Part shown: in pieces, positions 34,679 through 44,049 of the stretch
Layout of the letters: each line of letters begins with the position of its first letter
How positions within the stretch are numbered: position 1 is the first letter of the stretch
Origin: UBA9655 sp964597045
GTDB taxonomy: Bacteria; Pseudomonadota; Alphaproteobacteria; UBA9655
NCBI GenBank assembly: GCA_964597045.1
Contig: CAZQWE010000004.1
Location: 62,001 to 126,000, forward strand
Direction: 5' to 3'
DNA: 64,000 nt
Program-made: the position numbers and the translations under genes
The notes under the pieces: generated by a model
The model's database searches: none
The model's input: the letters and a program-made list of their open reading frames with translations, nothing else
Told to the model about the DNA's origin: nothing

Positions 34679-34799
34679 CGTCATTGCGAACACCCCGTAA
34701 GGGGGTGAAGCAATCTCTGAATTAGTATTCCAATCGCATGTGGTCGAAATACGTTGTGGAGTGAGATTGCTTCGTCGCCTACCGCTCCTCGCATTGACG
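34679..34799. repeat. Palindromic element, GTCATTGCG family (copy 2)
   Basis: The left arm CGTCATTGCGA and inner GAAGCAATCTC pair with GAGATTGCTTCGTC and TCGCATTGACG. The arms are the same as in copy 1 at 33066-33189, and the central 40 bp differ. GCGAGGAG at 34657 also pairs with CTCCTCGC at 34784, so the fold may extend left. Confidence 0.78.
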
Positions 34800-34898
34800 A
34801 GTTATCTTTTTTTAAAGATGTATGAAACACGCAACATAAAAGACAGTCTAAATAATCATAAGTTGTTGAAAATAAAATAGAAAAAGCATATGTGCGTG

Positions 34899-34916
34899 AC
34901 GCAACAATTGTTGCGT
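34899..34916. promoter_or_regulatory. Perfect 18-bp palindrome
   Basis: ACGCAACAATTGTTGCGT, 12 bases beyond the stop of the 641-aa gene. The stem is stable, but no T-run follows on the minus strand. It could be a processing hairpin or a protein-binding site. Confidence 0.45.
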
Positions 34917-34927
34917 TTACATGGAAC

Positions 34928-36853
34928 TCATTCGTTTTGTGTCTCATTATTTTCTTCTTCATCGTGTGAAGTATCATCATCTAATGCAAGATCATTCGTT
35001 TGAGGGATGTTAGAAATATTTAAATCTGGTTGTTCTGCTTCAAGGAGTCTTGCAATTAATGCTGCTCTCATTTCTTGTGAGAGCTTGGAGATTTCCATCA
35101 CATATCTCTCGACTGGGTCTTCATCATTGCCTAGAAAAGAGGAGTCGACAGAAGCTATTGATCTACTTTTCAAAAGTGGCGTTAAGGAGATAGACGTGCT
35201 CTTTGTTAATAAGGTGTCACTCCCTGAGTTTGATAGGGATGAAGAAGATGAAGAAATCAAACGTGTTTTAGCACCAATTGTTGAAAAGTGCTTATTAACA
35301 CTTGATGACTTTTGATGGTCTGGATCTGGTGTAATATCAAATTCAAAGTATTGTTGTTGTTCTGGTGTAAATGTCTGCGAAAAATTTTTAACTATAACTT
35401 TTGCATGAGCGGTCGTCACACCAGTTAAATGTAATCTACGCTGGTGTATTAAATGTTGATGAACCCTAGTGCTTGCATCTTTTCCCGTTTCACCACTTAG
35501 ATTAAGATGATGGAAGGCTTGAGGAAGTTGGCGACGGATATTCTTCAGGGAAGACAAACCTTCAAAGGTTGTTTTGTCTCTTTTAATTGCCTTATCCTCA
35601 TCATTTTCATAAAGTTTAAGGAGATAACTCTCGAGGAGTTCAATAGTGTTATCAGCTGGAAAAGTGCTCAGGGCTTGTGCTAATTGTTCCATGGCGCGGC
35701 TGTGTAGAAAACCATACCCACCCATTTCATGGATTTTCATGGCATGTTTAATGAGTCTTTTCAACCAAAGTAGGATGTCGATGCGTTCTCGTCCTTGTCG
35801 AATATTATAAGCAATTAGACAAGCTTTCCCTGAAATTGTCTTAATCTCATGGTCAGCAATTTTAACAAGATTATGATATTCCTCCGGTGTTAAGGGACGA
35901 TCAGGCAATTGATAATCTAGTTGAAGCTCTGGTACCCATTTCCCCTGACTTTCAATTTGAATATTATGAACGTAAGGAGATAAAAAGAATCTATTGGGTA
36001 ATAGTACGTTTTCAAGCTTTCCCTCAGCACTGTGGACGGGGTGGGTTGGATCCCAAGGAACATGGAAGCATCTATTGACTGTATTTTCCTTATCCATTTC
36101 GACAAAGTAAACCCCAAGTGGGATGGCTGTTGCTGATGAATCGGTCGTACGCGTATAGGTGTGTCCATAATACATATATTGTGCATAGCAACCACCTGTC
36201 TTCCGAATATCCATAACAAGATTACATCTTACCTCTTTTCCCCAGTTATTTGTGGGAACCATTAGCTCGGGAATGTAGTTTCGGGGATCGAATGTTGATA
36301 TGGACTCAATAATCGTCATTCCCTTCACGCGTGATTTATCTGTTAGTCCAAAAGTATCAATACAATCAATGCAATGGCCTCTCATGTATGTCTCAGTACC
36401 AAACTCAAACTGAGTTATGGGATATACAGTTCTTGCGGGATGTTTTGGGTGAATGGGTGAATCTTGGCGCGTATAAGCATACGCGTGGTGTGTGACTTGA
36501 TCCCAACGACTTAAAAAGTCAACCTTATCATCGCAATCCGTTCGATATGTTACAAAGTCAAATTCGTGGGGTGAAGCCGACTTGTGTTTGTATAATTCAA
36601 CATTCTCCCCATTTATTCTCCACTCATATGACTCGGGTAAGGCAGGCCATAGCTCAGGATTTAAGAAATTGAAGATAGTTCCAAAGCCTACAGGCTTTTC
36701 ATAATCCTCAACAGGTTTCCACTTTGAAGATAAATACCGATGCACTTCTTTCGCTTCTTCATCTCCAAGGGGATTGGGTGCATAACAAGGGGAAGAAACA
36801 AAGGTAACTGCGGAAAATATTAGGCCGACCTGAATAAGGAAACGCACATGCAT
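34928..36853 (-). CDS. Exported protein with nuclease-like RGH motif
   Basis: A 641-aa protein with a signal peptide ending near CYA (residue 25). Residues about 100-270 resemble the DNA/RNA non-specific endonuclease fold: YMRGHCIDCIDTFG with R158-G159-H160 in place of the DRGH active-site motif, then MVPTNNWGKEVRCNLVMDIRKTGG with N202/N203 where the metal-binding Asn is expected, and a later GVYFVEMDKENTVNRCFHVP strand pair. The C-terminal half is helical, ending in a low-complexity Ser/Thr stretch and an acidic tail. The assignment is a motif inference; a secreted nuclease or structural relative is possible. Confidence 0.5.
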   Translation of the reverse strand: MHVRFLIQVGLIFSAVTFVSSPCYAPNPLGDEEAKEVHRYLSSKWKPVEDYEKPVGFGTIFNFLNPELWPALPESYEWRINGENVELYKHKSASPHEFDFVTYRTDCDDKVDFLSRWDQVTHHAYAYTRQDSPIHPKHPARTVYPITQFEFGTETYMRGHCIDCIDTFGLTDKSRVKGMTIIESISTFDPRNYIPELMVPTNNWGKEVRCNLVMDIRKTGGCYAQYMYYGHTYTRTTDSSATAIPLGVYFVEMDKENTVNRCFHVPWDPTHPVHSAEGKLENVLLPNRFFLSPYVHNIQIESQGKWVPELQLDYQLPDRPLTPEEYHNLVKIADHEIKTISGKACLIAYNIRQGRERIDILLWLKRLIKHAMKIHEMGGYGFLHSRAMEQLAQALSTFPADNTIELLESYLLKLYENDEDKAIKRDKTTFEGLSSLKNIRRQLPQAFHHLNLSGETGKDASTRVHQHLIHQRRLHLTGVTTAHAKVIVKNFSQTFTPEQQQYFEFDITPDPDHQKSSSVNKHFSTIGAKTRLISSSSSSLSNSGSDTLLTKSTSISLTPLLKSRSIASVDSSFLGNDEDPVERYVMEISKLSQEMRAALIARLLEAEQPDLNISNIPQTNDLALDDDTSHDEEENNETQNE

Positions 36854-36958
36854 AGAACACCTATTGTTGAATATTTGTTGGCGTTAGGAGATAGACTAGC
36901 TCTTGTGTTGGTGATGTCAAGGGCCATGATATAAACGAATATTTTCCCCTCAAAACCT

Positions 36959-36987
36959 TTGACGAATCTAGGATTTTAATGTATAAA
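36959..36987 (+). promoter_or_regulatory. Sigma-70-type promoter of infA operon
   Basis: TTGACG (36959-36964), a 17-nt spacer, and TATAAA (36982-36987). Transcription would start near 36994, about 25 nt before the infA ATG at 37019. Confidence 0.75.
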
Positions 36988-37018
36988 GAACATTCAATGA
37001 TGAGAGGACTGTAAAGGA

Positions 37019-37237
37019 ATGTCTAAAGAAGATTTAATTGAATTTAATGGCACAATTGTTGAGTTGCTTCCTAATGCGACATTCCGTGTTCAGCTGGAAA
37101 ATGGCCATATGGTGCTTGCCCATACCTCAGGACGTATGCGTAAAAACCGTATCCGGGTTCTGGCTGGAGATCTCGTCACAGTTGAGATGACACCTTACGA
37201 TTTGACAAAAGGGCGGATTACTTTCCGTCATAAATAA
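37019..37237 (+). CDS. infA: Translation initiation factor IF-1
   Basis: A 72-aa S1/OB-fold factor that occupies the ribosomal A site during initiation. FNGTIVELLPNATFRVQLENGH and GRMRKNRIRVLAGDLVTVEMTPYDL are diagnostic. The stop overlaps the maf ATG by one base (TAATG). It is first gene of infA-maf-rng-yacG. Confidence 0.97.
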   Translation: MSKEDLIEFNGTIVELLPNATFRVQLENGHMVLAHTSGRMRKNRIRVLAGDLVTVEMTPYDLTKGRITFRHK

Positions 37238-37806
37238 TGAAACTGATTTTAGCTTCATCATCCCCGCGTCGCAAAGAGTTGCTGGCATCAATTGGTATTG
37301 TACCTTCAGAAATTATGCACCCGGATGTTGATGAGTCTCTTCATAAGGATGAGGACGTACGCGAATATGTCAAGCGGGTTGCTCTCCTTAAAGCCAGAGC
37401 TGTTCATTCTCAAGTGCCTGATGCTTATGTGATTGCTGCTGACACAACTGTTGAACAAAATCGCCGAATTTTAATGAAGCCTGAAGATAGGGAAGAGGCA
37501 CGTCTTATGCTTTCTCGACTTTCAGGAAAGAGGCATAGAGTTATGACAGGTGTGTGTGTACTGGCCCCCAATGGAAAAGAAGGCTATAAGATGGGTCTGA
37601 CGCGCGTCTCTTTCAAAAGACTTTCTCAGGAAGAGATGAATGACTACCTGGATTCCAAGGAATGGGAAGGAAGAGCAGGGGGGTATTCAATCCAGGATGC
37701 AGCAGCGAAGTTTGTAAAGAATATCAATGGGTCCTATTCAAACATTGTGGGGCTGCCTCTCTATGAGACAGACTGCCTGCTCAAAGGACTGGGGTTTCGT
37801 GGCTGA
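37237..37806 (+). CDS. maf: Maf family nucleotide pyrophosphatase
   Basis: A 189-aa house-cleaning pyrophosphatase that hydrolyses non-canonical or methylated NTPs. Signatures are LASSSPRRKELLASIG at the N-terminus, VIAADTTVE (the usual ADT strand), and WEGRAGGYSIQDAAAKFVKNINGSYSNIVGLP. Coupled to infA upstream and, by an 8-nt overlap (GTGGCTGA), to the RNase gene downstream. Confidence 0.93.
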   Translation: MKLILASSSPRRKELLASIGIVPSEIMHPDVDESLHKDEDVREYVKRVALLKARAVHSQVPDAYVIAADTTVEQNRRILMKPEDREEARLMLSRLSGKRHRVMTGVCVLAPNGKEGYKMGLTRVSFKRLSQEEMNDYLDSKEWEGRAGGYSIQDAAAKFVKNINGSYSNIVGLPLYETDCLLKGLGFRG

Positions 37807-38827
37807 GCTTTATTACACCGTCTCTGAAAACCTCCATCGTTTTGCTCGCATTGAAAATGGTCAGGTTGTTGAGATGGACTTTGAGATTCAAGGAAAATCT
37901 TCCTCAAAACTGGGTGGTATCTATAAGGGGAAGGTGATCGAGATACAAAAACCTTTACGAGCTGCCTTTATCGATATAGGCGATGAGAAACCAGGAATGC
38001 TGCCATTAAGTGAAGGGAACCTTCCTCAGTTAACCCATGGTGAATCAGTTCTTGTGCAAGTGACCCGCACAGAAAACCCCATTGAAGATAAGGGCGTGCG
38101 ATTGACTCGTATGATTACCCTCTCTTTAGGTCCACTCCTGTATACACCATTTAAGAAGGGTTTAAGCCTTTCGAAGAGACTCAAAGAGCGGGATGCCTAT
38201 CCATTCAACCTTAAGGATGAGGAAGGCTTGATCGTCAGACATTGGGCTGAGCCTGATGAAAGCCTTCAAGAAATGCTCGAGCAATTGCGAAAGGAATGGG
38301 ACTCTATAAAAGGAACAGGGAAGCCTGGGGAAGATCTCTTAACCCGGGTTTTGCGGTCTTTAGGACCCGGTGAGACGATCACCATAGATTCACTCTCCTT
38401 GCTCGCCAAGACAAAAGGAAGAGGTGTTTATCTGAAGGATGGGGCTTTTGATGAAAGATGTGAGACGGCTTGGGAAAGTCTATCAGATCCTGAAGTGTCA
38501 GTTCCTCAAGGGGGAAGTTTGTATATCGAAGAGACCCATGGGTTGACGGTTGTGGATACGAATAGCGGTGGAGCTTTGCGACATCTAACACCCTTTAATC
38601 ATCGGGCTGTGAAGGAGGCGATTCACCAAATTCGGTTGCGTGACCTGAGCGGTAAGATTGTCATTGACCTGATTGATTCTCCCAAGCATGCTGAGCCTTT
38701 GATCAAGGGACTTCATCTTCCCTCTGATCTGGAAATTTGGGGGCTTTCGAATATGGGGCTTCTGGAGATGATTCGAAGACGGAAACGTTTGTCACTTCCA
38801 AGGCGCTTAAAATACCAACTAAATTGA
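37799..38827 (+). CDS. Ribonuclease E/G family protein (short form)
   Basis: A 342-aa endoribonuclease-like protein. The S1-like N-terminus (GGIYKGKVIEIQKPLRAAFIDIG) is followed by a degenerate middle, and the DNase I-like catalytic region keeps both metal-binding aspartates, in VVDTNSGGA and IVIDLIDSP. It ends shortly after, without the zinc-link cysteines and C-terminal subdomain of RNase G (about 490 aa). Such short versions sit between maf and yacG in many alphaproteobacteria. The start is GTG at 37799, overlapping maf. Confidence 0.85.
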   Translation: MAELYYTVSENLHRFARIENGQVVEMDFEIQGKSSSKLGGIYKGKVIEIQKPLRAAFIDIGDEKPGMLPLSEGNLPQLTHGESVLVQVTRTENPIEDKGVRLTRMITLSLGPLLYTPFKKGLSLSKRLKERDAYPFNLKDEEGLIVRHWAEPDESLQEMLEQLRKEWDSIKGTGKPGEDLLTRVLRSLGPGETITIDSLSLLAKTKGRGVYLKDGAFDERCETAWESLSDPEVSVPQGGSLYIEETHGLTVVDTNSGGALRHLTPFNHRAVKEAIHQIRLRDLSGKIVIDLIDSPKHAEPLIKGLHLPSDLEIWGLSNMGLLEMIRRRKRLSLPRRLKYQLN

Positions 38828-38835
38828 GGAAAATT

Positions 38836-39003
38836 ATGGCTGAATCAAAATGTCCAATTTGTAAAAAACCAACAGTCTATGAATACCGTCCTTTTTGTTC
38901 AAAAAGATGCGCGCAAATCGACCTCGCAAAGTGGTTAAGAGGAGATTACAAGATTGAAGGAGATGAAAAGAACGAAGGAGACGAGAGTGAAGAGGAGTCT
39001 TAA
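38836..39003 (+). CDS. yacG: DNA gyrase inhibitor YacG (zinc protein)
   Basis: A 55-aa zinc-binding protein. The four ligands are CPIC and CSKRC (C6, C9, C22, C26), followed by DLAKWLRGDYKI and an acidic tail. YacG binds GyrB and blocks DNA binding. The start at 38836 follows GAGGAAAATT. It ends the infA operon and overlaps the convergent oxidoreductase gene by 4 nt. Confidence 0.93.
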   Translation: MAESKCPICKKPTVYEYRPFCSKRCAQIDLAKWLRGDYKIEGDEKNEGDESEEES

Positions 39004-40463
39004 GCACTCATTCTGCTTTTTAAAGACTCGGCTTCCCTGGTTTCCTTAGTCATTCTTTCCGCTTCTTCTTCTTGTTTAAGGAATAGTTTTAATTTTGGGA
39101 GAGCTTCACTAACTTCTTTACTGATTTGCTTTAAAAATTGTTTCTTTTTAAAGTCAAAAAATTTTATGTGGCTGGCTATAACAGAAGTGACTCTTAGCCT
39201 GGATTTTAAAATCCACTTATCTAATTCTTTGTGTTGGCTCCAGAGCGCGATATTTTCTGTTGTGGCGATGAGCCCCCTAAGGAAATCTAAATCTGTTTTT
39301 GGCACAGGAACGACTTGGCATAATCTATTTTTCTCAACTTCATCTGAGTATATAGCTTCCACATGAGCTGTTAAAGCAATGCTAAACGGATACTCAAAAA
39401 TTCCTAAGGGTTGGGGAATGATTTGAGGGCCATCAAAGACAGGAACAACAGGGCGTCGTTTTGTCCCTTGGGCTGTACAATCGATATAAATCTTATTGGG
39501 ATCGGAGGGAACACTTCCTTGATCGAGAATAATCATATCCTTTTCTATTCTCTGAACATGCCCTAAGCGAATAATATTTCTTATCTTTTTTATGAGAGCA
39601 AGCTCAGCATAAGATACAATAGGTCCTCTATAGACCTTTGGCTTGATGTTCTCATCTATCCTAAAGAGATCACCAGAGGCACATAACTTTTCTAGATACT
39701 CGTTATAGTTGTTGGCTTCATTTGCTTTTGTGTAGAGGTTCTTAAAAAAAACCATAGATTTGTAAAAGAACTCTTTACTTGTTTGGAATCGCTCTCTGTT
39801 CGTCAACCAAGGATCTCTTGGTATGATCCATTGAATATCAGTAGGTCGAACTCCCTTTTCTAAAAGCCATACGCAGGTATCAATGGCAGTTTTTCCACCG
39901 CCAATAATGATAAAGCCAGAGGATGGTTGATTGATATACTTCAAAGCATTAGGGGGTATACAGGTGACGCCCGCTTTAACGATAAAGTCTCTTGTATGAG
40001 TTGAAGGTACATCACAATTCATATAGGTCGTATGAACAGTTTTGTTTTTGACATGGACATGAAAGATCTCTCCTGTAATGAGGGATTTAAACCTATGATT
40101 GTCCAGATATTCGCACATGGGAAAATATTGAACTCGGCCTGAGGGTAGAAATTGCTTATTCATAATTTCGTCATAATAGGCAAGTATTTCAGCTCCCGAT
40201 GCAAGATTATTGTATCCTTTATTGACACCGACCTCGTCAATAAAATCTGTCCCTAAGGGTTTAGAGTTGACTCCATACGTTCTGGCAGGTTGATGAAGTC
40301 TTACGAATGAGTAAGCCTCATTCCAGTGGCCTCCTGGTTTATCGTATTTGTCGATGAGGATCAGAGTGGCATCAGTTTCGGTCATCATCACATCAGCAAA
40401 CGCCATACCTGCTGCGCCACTTCCTATAATTAAATAATCCGTTTCCAGCATTTTTGTGATCAT
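39000..40463 (-). CDS. FAD/NAD(P)-binding oxidoreductase
   Basis: A 487-aa flavoprotein related to flavin-containing monooxygenases. The FAD motif is YLIIGSGAAGMAFADVM near residue 10, followed by DKYDKPGGHWN; a second dinucleotide fold has FIIIGGGKTAIDTCVWLL near 190. CTAQGTKRRPVVPVF is the usual ATG-like region. The C-terminal 60 residues are highly charged and helical, beyond the enzyme core. The substrate is unknown; no signal peptide. AGGA lies 10 nt before the ATG. Confidence 0.75.
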   Translation of the reverse strand: MITKMLETDYLIIGSGAAGMAFADVMMTETDATLILIDKYDKPGGHWNEAYSFVRLHQPARTYGVNSKPLGTDFIDEVGVNKGYNNLASGAEILAYYDEIMNKQFLPSGRVQYFPMCEYLDNHRFKSLITGEIFHVHVKNKTVHTTYMNCDVPSTHTRDFIVKAGVTCIPPNALKYINQPSSGFIIIGGGKTAIDTCVWLLEKGVRPTDIQWIIPRDPWLTNRERFQTSKEFFYKSMVFFKNLYTKANEANNYNEYLEKLCASGDLFRIDENIKPKVYRGPIVSYAELALIKKIRNIIRLGHVQRIEKDMIILDQGSVPSDPNKIYIDCTAQGTKRRPVVPVFDGPQIIPQPLGIFEYPFSIALTAHVEAIYSDEVEKNRLCQVVPVPKTDLDFLRGLIATTENIALWSQHKELDKWILKSRLRVTSVIASHIKFFDFKKKQFLKQISKEVSEALPKLKLFLKQEEEAERMTKETREAESLKSRMSA

Positions 40464-40621
40464 ATGAAATGAGTCCTATTCAATTATTCACAAAGGTGAT
40501 TCATTATAAACCATTATTTCTAGGAAAGCACACGAATTTCACAAACTTTCAAAAATCGATTGTCTTCTTAGGGGCTTGACGCTACAAATAGGGGGAAATT
40601 CAATCAAGGGAGCATAATTTA

Positions 40622-41737
40622 ATGGATATTTTACTAGGATTGGGCTGGTATATTATACCTTTTCTCATCGTCCTTTCTATCCTTGTGTTCGTTCATGAAC
40701 TCGGACATTATCTCATTGCTCGCTATAATAATGTCGGCGTTGATGTCTTTTCTATAGGTTTTGGTCCGGAAGTTTTTGGATGGAATGATAAAGCTGGCAC
40801 TCGTTGGAAAGTGAGTTGGTTTCCTTTGGGAGGCTATGTCAAAATGGTTGGGGATGCAGATGCTGCCAGTACTCCTGATCATGAAGCTCTTGAAAAAATG
40901 ACAAAAGAACTTCGAGAAAAATCTCTTTACTATAAAACAGTATGGCAACGTATTGCTGTGTCAGTGGCTGGCCCCTTCGCAAATTATCTTTTTGCTGTAC
41001 TTATCTTTGCTGTTCTTTTTGCAACCGTTGGTCAAAGGTACACCATACCTGTTATTGGCAAAGTGATTGAAAATAGTGCTGCGGAAAAAGCTGGGATAAA
41101 AGTAGGGGATCGGGTTACCTCAATTGATGGTGAGCCAATTGAAAGATTTGAAGAGCTTCAAATGATTATTCAGGGACACCCTGGCGATAAGCTTGATATT
41201 GTTGTGGATAGAAATGGTCACATTCTTACCTTAACTGCAGTTCCAACTTTGTCAGAAATTAAGGATCGATTTGGCAACAAGTATAAGGTTGGGTTGCTGG
41301 GAGTACAGCCTTCCTCCGAACCCGGTTTCATTCAGCGTTCATGGTTGAACTCTTGGTGGTATGCCCTTAAAGAAACGTATACTTTATCAGAACAAACCTT
41401 AAAAGCCCTTGGACAAGTTATTATTGGAGCTAAATCGAGTGATGGAATTGGCGGACCTCTTCGGATTGCTCAAATGGCAGGAGATGTCGCACAATCTGGA
41501 ATTGTAGCTTTAGCTTGGTTTATGGCTCTTCTTTCCGTAAATCTGGGGCTTATCAACTTATTTCCCGTACCCATGCTCGATGGAGGACATTTGTTATTCT
41601 ACTTCATTGAAGCTGTTCGCGGGAAACCTTTGTCCGAAAAGGCACAAGAATGGGGATTTCGTATAGGTTTTACCTTAATTGTTGGGCTTATGATTTTTGC
41701 GACATGGAATGATATTATGTTAATTTTCTTTAAATAA
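40622..41737 (+). CDS. rseP: RIP metalloprotease RseP (site-2 protease)
   Basis: A 371-aa intramembrane zinc protease that cleaves regulated membrane proteins. HELGH is at 25-29 in the first membrane helix, a PDZ domain at about 130-200 (GKVIENSAAEKAGIKVGDRVTSIDGEPI), and the second metal motif in NLFPVPMLDGGHL near the C-terminus. It is directly upstream of bamA, the conserved alphaproteobacterial order. AAGGGAGCATAATTT precedes the ATG. Confidence 0.95.
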   Translation: MDILLGLGWYIIPFLIVLSILVFVHELGHYLIARYNNVGVDVFSIGFGPEVFGWNDKAGTRWKVSWFPLGGYVKMVGDADAASTPDHEALEKMTKELREKSLYYKTVWQRIAVSVAGPFANYLFAVLIFAVLFATVGQRYTIPVIGKVIENSAAEKAGIKVGDRVTSIDGEPIERFEELQMIIQGHPGDKLDIVVDRNGHILTLTAVPTLSEIKDRFGNKYKVGLLGVQPSSEPGFIQRSWLNSWWYALKETYTLSEQTLKALGQVIIGAKSSDGIGGPLRIAQMAGDVAQSGIVALAWFMALLSVNLGLINLFPVPMLDGGHLLFYFIEAVRGKPLSEKAQEWGFRIGFTLIVGLMIFATWNDIMLIFFK

Positions 41738-41749
41738 AGTGGGGTTTAA

Positions 41750-44038
41750 GTGTTGAAGCGGTTACAATTCCTGTCTTTGCTTTCGAGTGTTATGCTTTTA
41801 ACAAGTGAAGTACATGCAAAGGAAGTTATCCAGTCCATTGAAGTGGAAGGGAATCGAAGGGTCGAAGCCCCAACGGTTTTAAGTTATCTTGAGTTTAAGC
41901 CAGGTGAAGAAGTAACTGATGAGAAGATTGAAGAGGTTCTCAAGAATCTTTTTGCGACAGGGCTTTTTGCAGACGTTGTTATTGAACAGGTTGGAAACAA
42001 ACTGATTATTAAAGTCGTTGAAAATAAAATCATAAACCAAATTGCCTTTGAGGGAAATGACCGCCTCAAGGATGAAGTTATTAAAACCGAACTTGGCATT
42101 AGACCTCGAGAGGTTTATACGCCTGCGCGAGCACAAGAAGCTGCACAAAAGATTCGTGACATGTATCGTCTCAGTGGTCGTTACGGAGCTAAGGTTGTTC
42201 CAAAGATTATTGAACGTGAACAAAGCCGTGTGGATCTTGTCTTTGAAATTGATGAAGGAAAGCCAACTGAAATCAATAAGATTCTTTTCGTTGGAAATGA
42301 AAGATTTAGCTCTTCAAGGCTGCAATCTGTAATCTTAACGAAAGAAAGCCATTGGTACCGTTTTTTTAGCTCTGATGATACCTACGATCCTGATCGACTG
42401 AACTACGATAAAGAACTTCTCCGGAAATTTTATAAGGAGCAAGGGTATGCTGATTTCAAGGTTGACTCTGTCGTTGCAGAGCTCGATCCTGATGATCAAG
42501 AATTTTATATTACCTATACGGTTAATGAAGGCAAAAGGTATCGTTTTGGGGATGTAAAGTTAACTGTTCAACTGCCAAAATTAAAGAAAGAATGTCTGAA
42601 TGGTGTTATTACCATAGCAAAGGACGAATGGTTCAATAGCCGTGAAGTAGAGAAGAGCGTTGATAAACTTGTTCATTTAACGGGAGAGCAGGGATTTGCC
42701 TTCGTTGAAATTGAGCCATCTTTTAAGCGAAATCCGGAAACATGTACCATTGATGTTGATTTTGTTATCAAAGAAGGTCGTCACGTCTATATCAATCGAA
42801 TTAATATTATTGGAAATGACAGAACTGATGATGAGGTTATCCGTAGAGAGCTACGTCTCGTTGAAGGAGACCCTTATAATAGTGTTAAGCTCAAACGGTC
42901 TGAACAACGTTTGCAAAACTTAGATTTCTTTAAAAAGGTTGATATTAAACAAGAAGAAACATCCGCTTCAGATAAGATTGATCTGAAGGTTGAAGTTGAA
43001 GATAAACCTACAGGATCCTTACAGTTCTCTGCTGGATATTCAACTGTGGATAGTATTATTGGTACTGTATCGATGAATGAACGAAACCTTGCTGGTAAAG
43101 GCTATGATCTGTATGGATCCGCTATGGTTTCTGGGCGTGCAATGGATTTCCATACGGGGTTCACAAACCCCTATCTTTATGGAAAGCCTCTTGCTGGAGG
43201 CATTGATTTGTTCCATTCATCAAGGAAGTACTCAACTCGAGGTAACCCTAATCAAACAGGTTATCGTCAAATGAAAACGGGTAGTACATTTTCTCTTGGA
43301 TATGAGCTAATGGAAAAGCTCATGCAATCATGGAGTTATACAATTCGCCGAGATAAGATTGATGATATTCCTAATAATGCTTCACCGTTCCTTCAAGCAC
43401 AAAGGGGTGATTGGACAGTTTCATCATTCGGTCAATTCTTATTTTATGATAACCGAGATAATGCTGTTGAGCCTACATCTGGATATTTCTCAGGTCTTTC
43501 TATAGATCTTGCAGGGGTGGGTGGAAATGTAAGATATTTTAAAAATGGTTTTCGGACTGGATACTATGTTCCTATAGATGATGACCATAAATGGGTTTTG
43601 GCTACTAAAGCTTCAGCAGGTGTAATGAATGGAATGGGCCAAGTAACTCGTGTCGTTGATCGGTATGAACTGGGTGGAGATAGTTTGCGCGGATTTGGTG
43701 AATCAGGTGTAGGGCCACGCGATCGTTTTACACGCGATGCATTGGGTGGACTTTATTACTATAAAGGCACTGTTGAACTTGTCTTTCCTTTAGGGCTTCC
43801 TAAGGAACTTGGAATCAAAGGTAATATTTACACAGATATTGGTAGCGTATGGCATACCGGACAAAATTCCCCTCGTATTGTGGGGAGTACGCCTCAACCT
43901 CGTATAGGTGTCGGAGCGGGAGCGACTTGGCGTTCACCATTTGGACTTATTGGTGTTTCCTATACACCATGGTCAAAAGGTATTAAGAATGTTGATCGCT
44001 TTAAACAATTTAACGTATCATTCGGGTCTAGCTTTTAA
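41750..44038 (+). CDS. bamA: Outer-membrane assembly factor BamA
   Basis: A 762-aa protein of the Omp85 family that inserts beta-barrel proteins. A signal peptide (cleavage after VHA) precedes five POTRA domains (for example SIEVEGNRRVEAPTVLSYL, INQIAFEGNDRLKDEVI, INRINIIGNDRTDDEVI) and a C-terminal 16-strand barrel with the VRGF-like DSLRGFGESGVGPRD loop. The final residue is Phe, as needed for assembly. The start is GTG at 41750. Confidence 0.96.
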   Translation: MLKRLQFLSLLSSVMLLTSEVHAKEVIQSIEVEGNRRVEAPTVLSYLEFKPGEEVTDEKIEEVLKNLFATGLFADVVIEQVGNKLIIKVVENKIINQIAFEGNDRLKDEVIKTELGIRPREVYTPARAQEAAQKIRDMYRLSGRYGAKVVPKIIEREQSRVDLVFEIDEGKPTEINKILFVGNERFSSSRLQSVILTKESHWYRFFSSDDTYDPDRLNYDKELLRKFYKEQGYADFKVDSVVAELDPDDQEFYITYTVNEGKRYRFGDVKLTVQLPKLKKECLNGVITIAKDEWFNSREVEKSVDKLVHLTGEQGFAFVEIEPSFKRNPETCTIDVDFVIKEGRHVYINRINIIGNDRTDDEVIRRELRLVEGDPYNSVKLKRSEQRLQNLDFFKKVDIKQEETSASDKIDLKVEVEDKPTGSLQFSAGYSTVDSIIGTVSMNERNLAGKGYDLYGSAMVSGRAMDFHTGFTNPYLYGKPLAGGIDLFHSSRKYSTRGNPNQTGYRQMKTGSTFSLGYELMEKLMQSWSYTIRRDKIDDIPNNASPFLQAQRGDWTVSSFGQFLFYDNRDNAVEPTSGYFSGLSIDLAGVGGNVRYFKNGFRTGYYVPIDDDHKWVLATKASAGVMNGMGQVTRVVDRYELGGDSLRGFGESGVGPRDRFTRDALGGLYYYKGTVELVFPLGLPKELGIKGNIYTDIGSVWHTGQNSPRIVGSTPQPRIGVGAGATWRSPFGLIGVSYTPWSKGIKNVDRFKQFNVSFGSSF

Positions 44039-44049
44039 GGAGAAAAGAA

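Noticed and set aside
41750..44038. Several open frames in other phases of bamA as overlapping genes
   Set aside because: They follow codon bias of the bamA frame and lack start signals.
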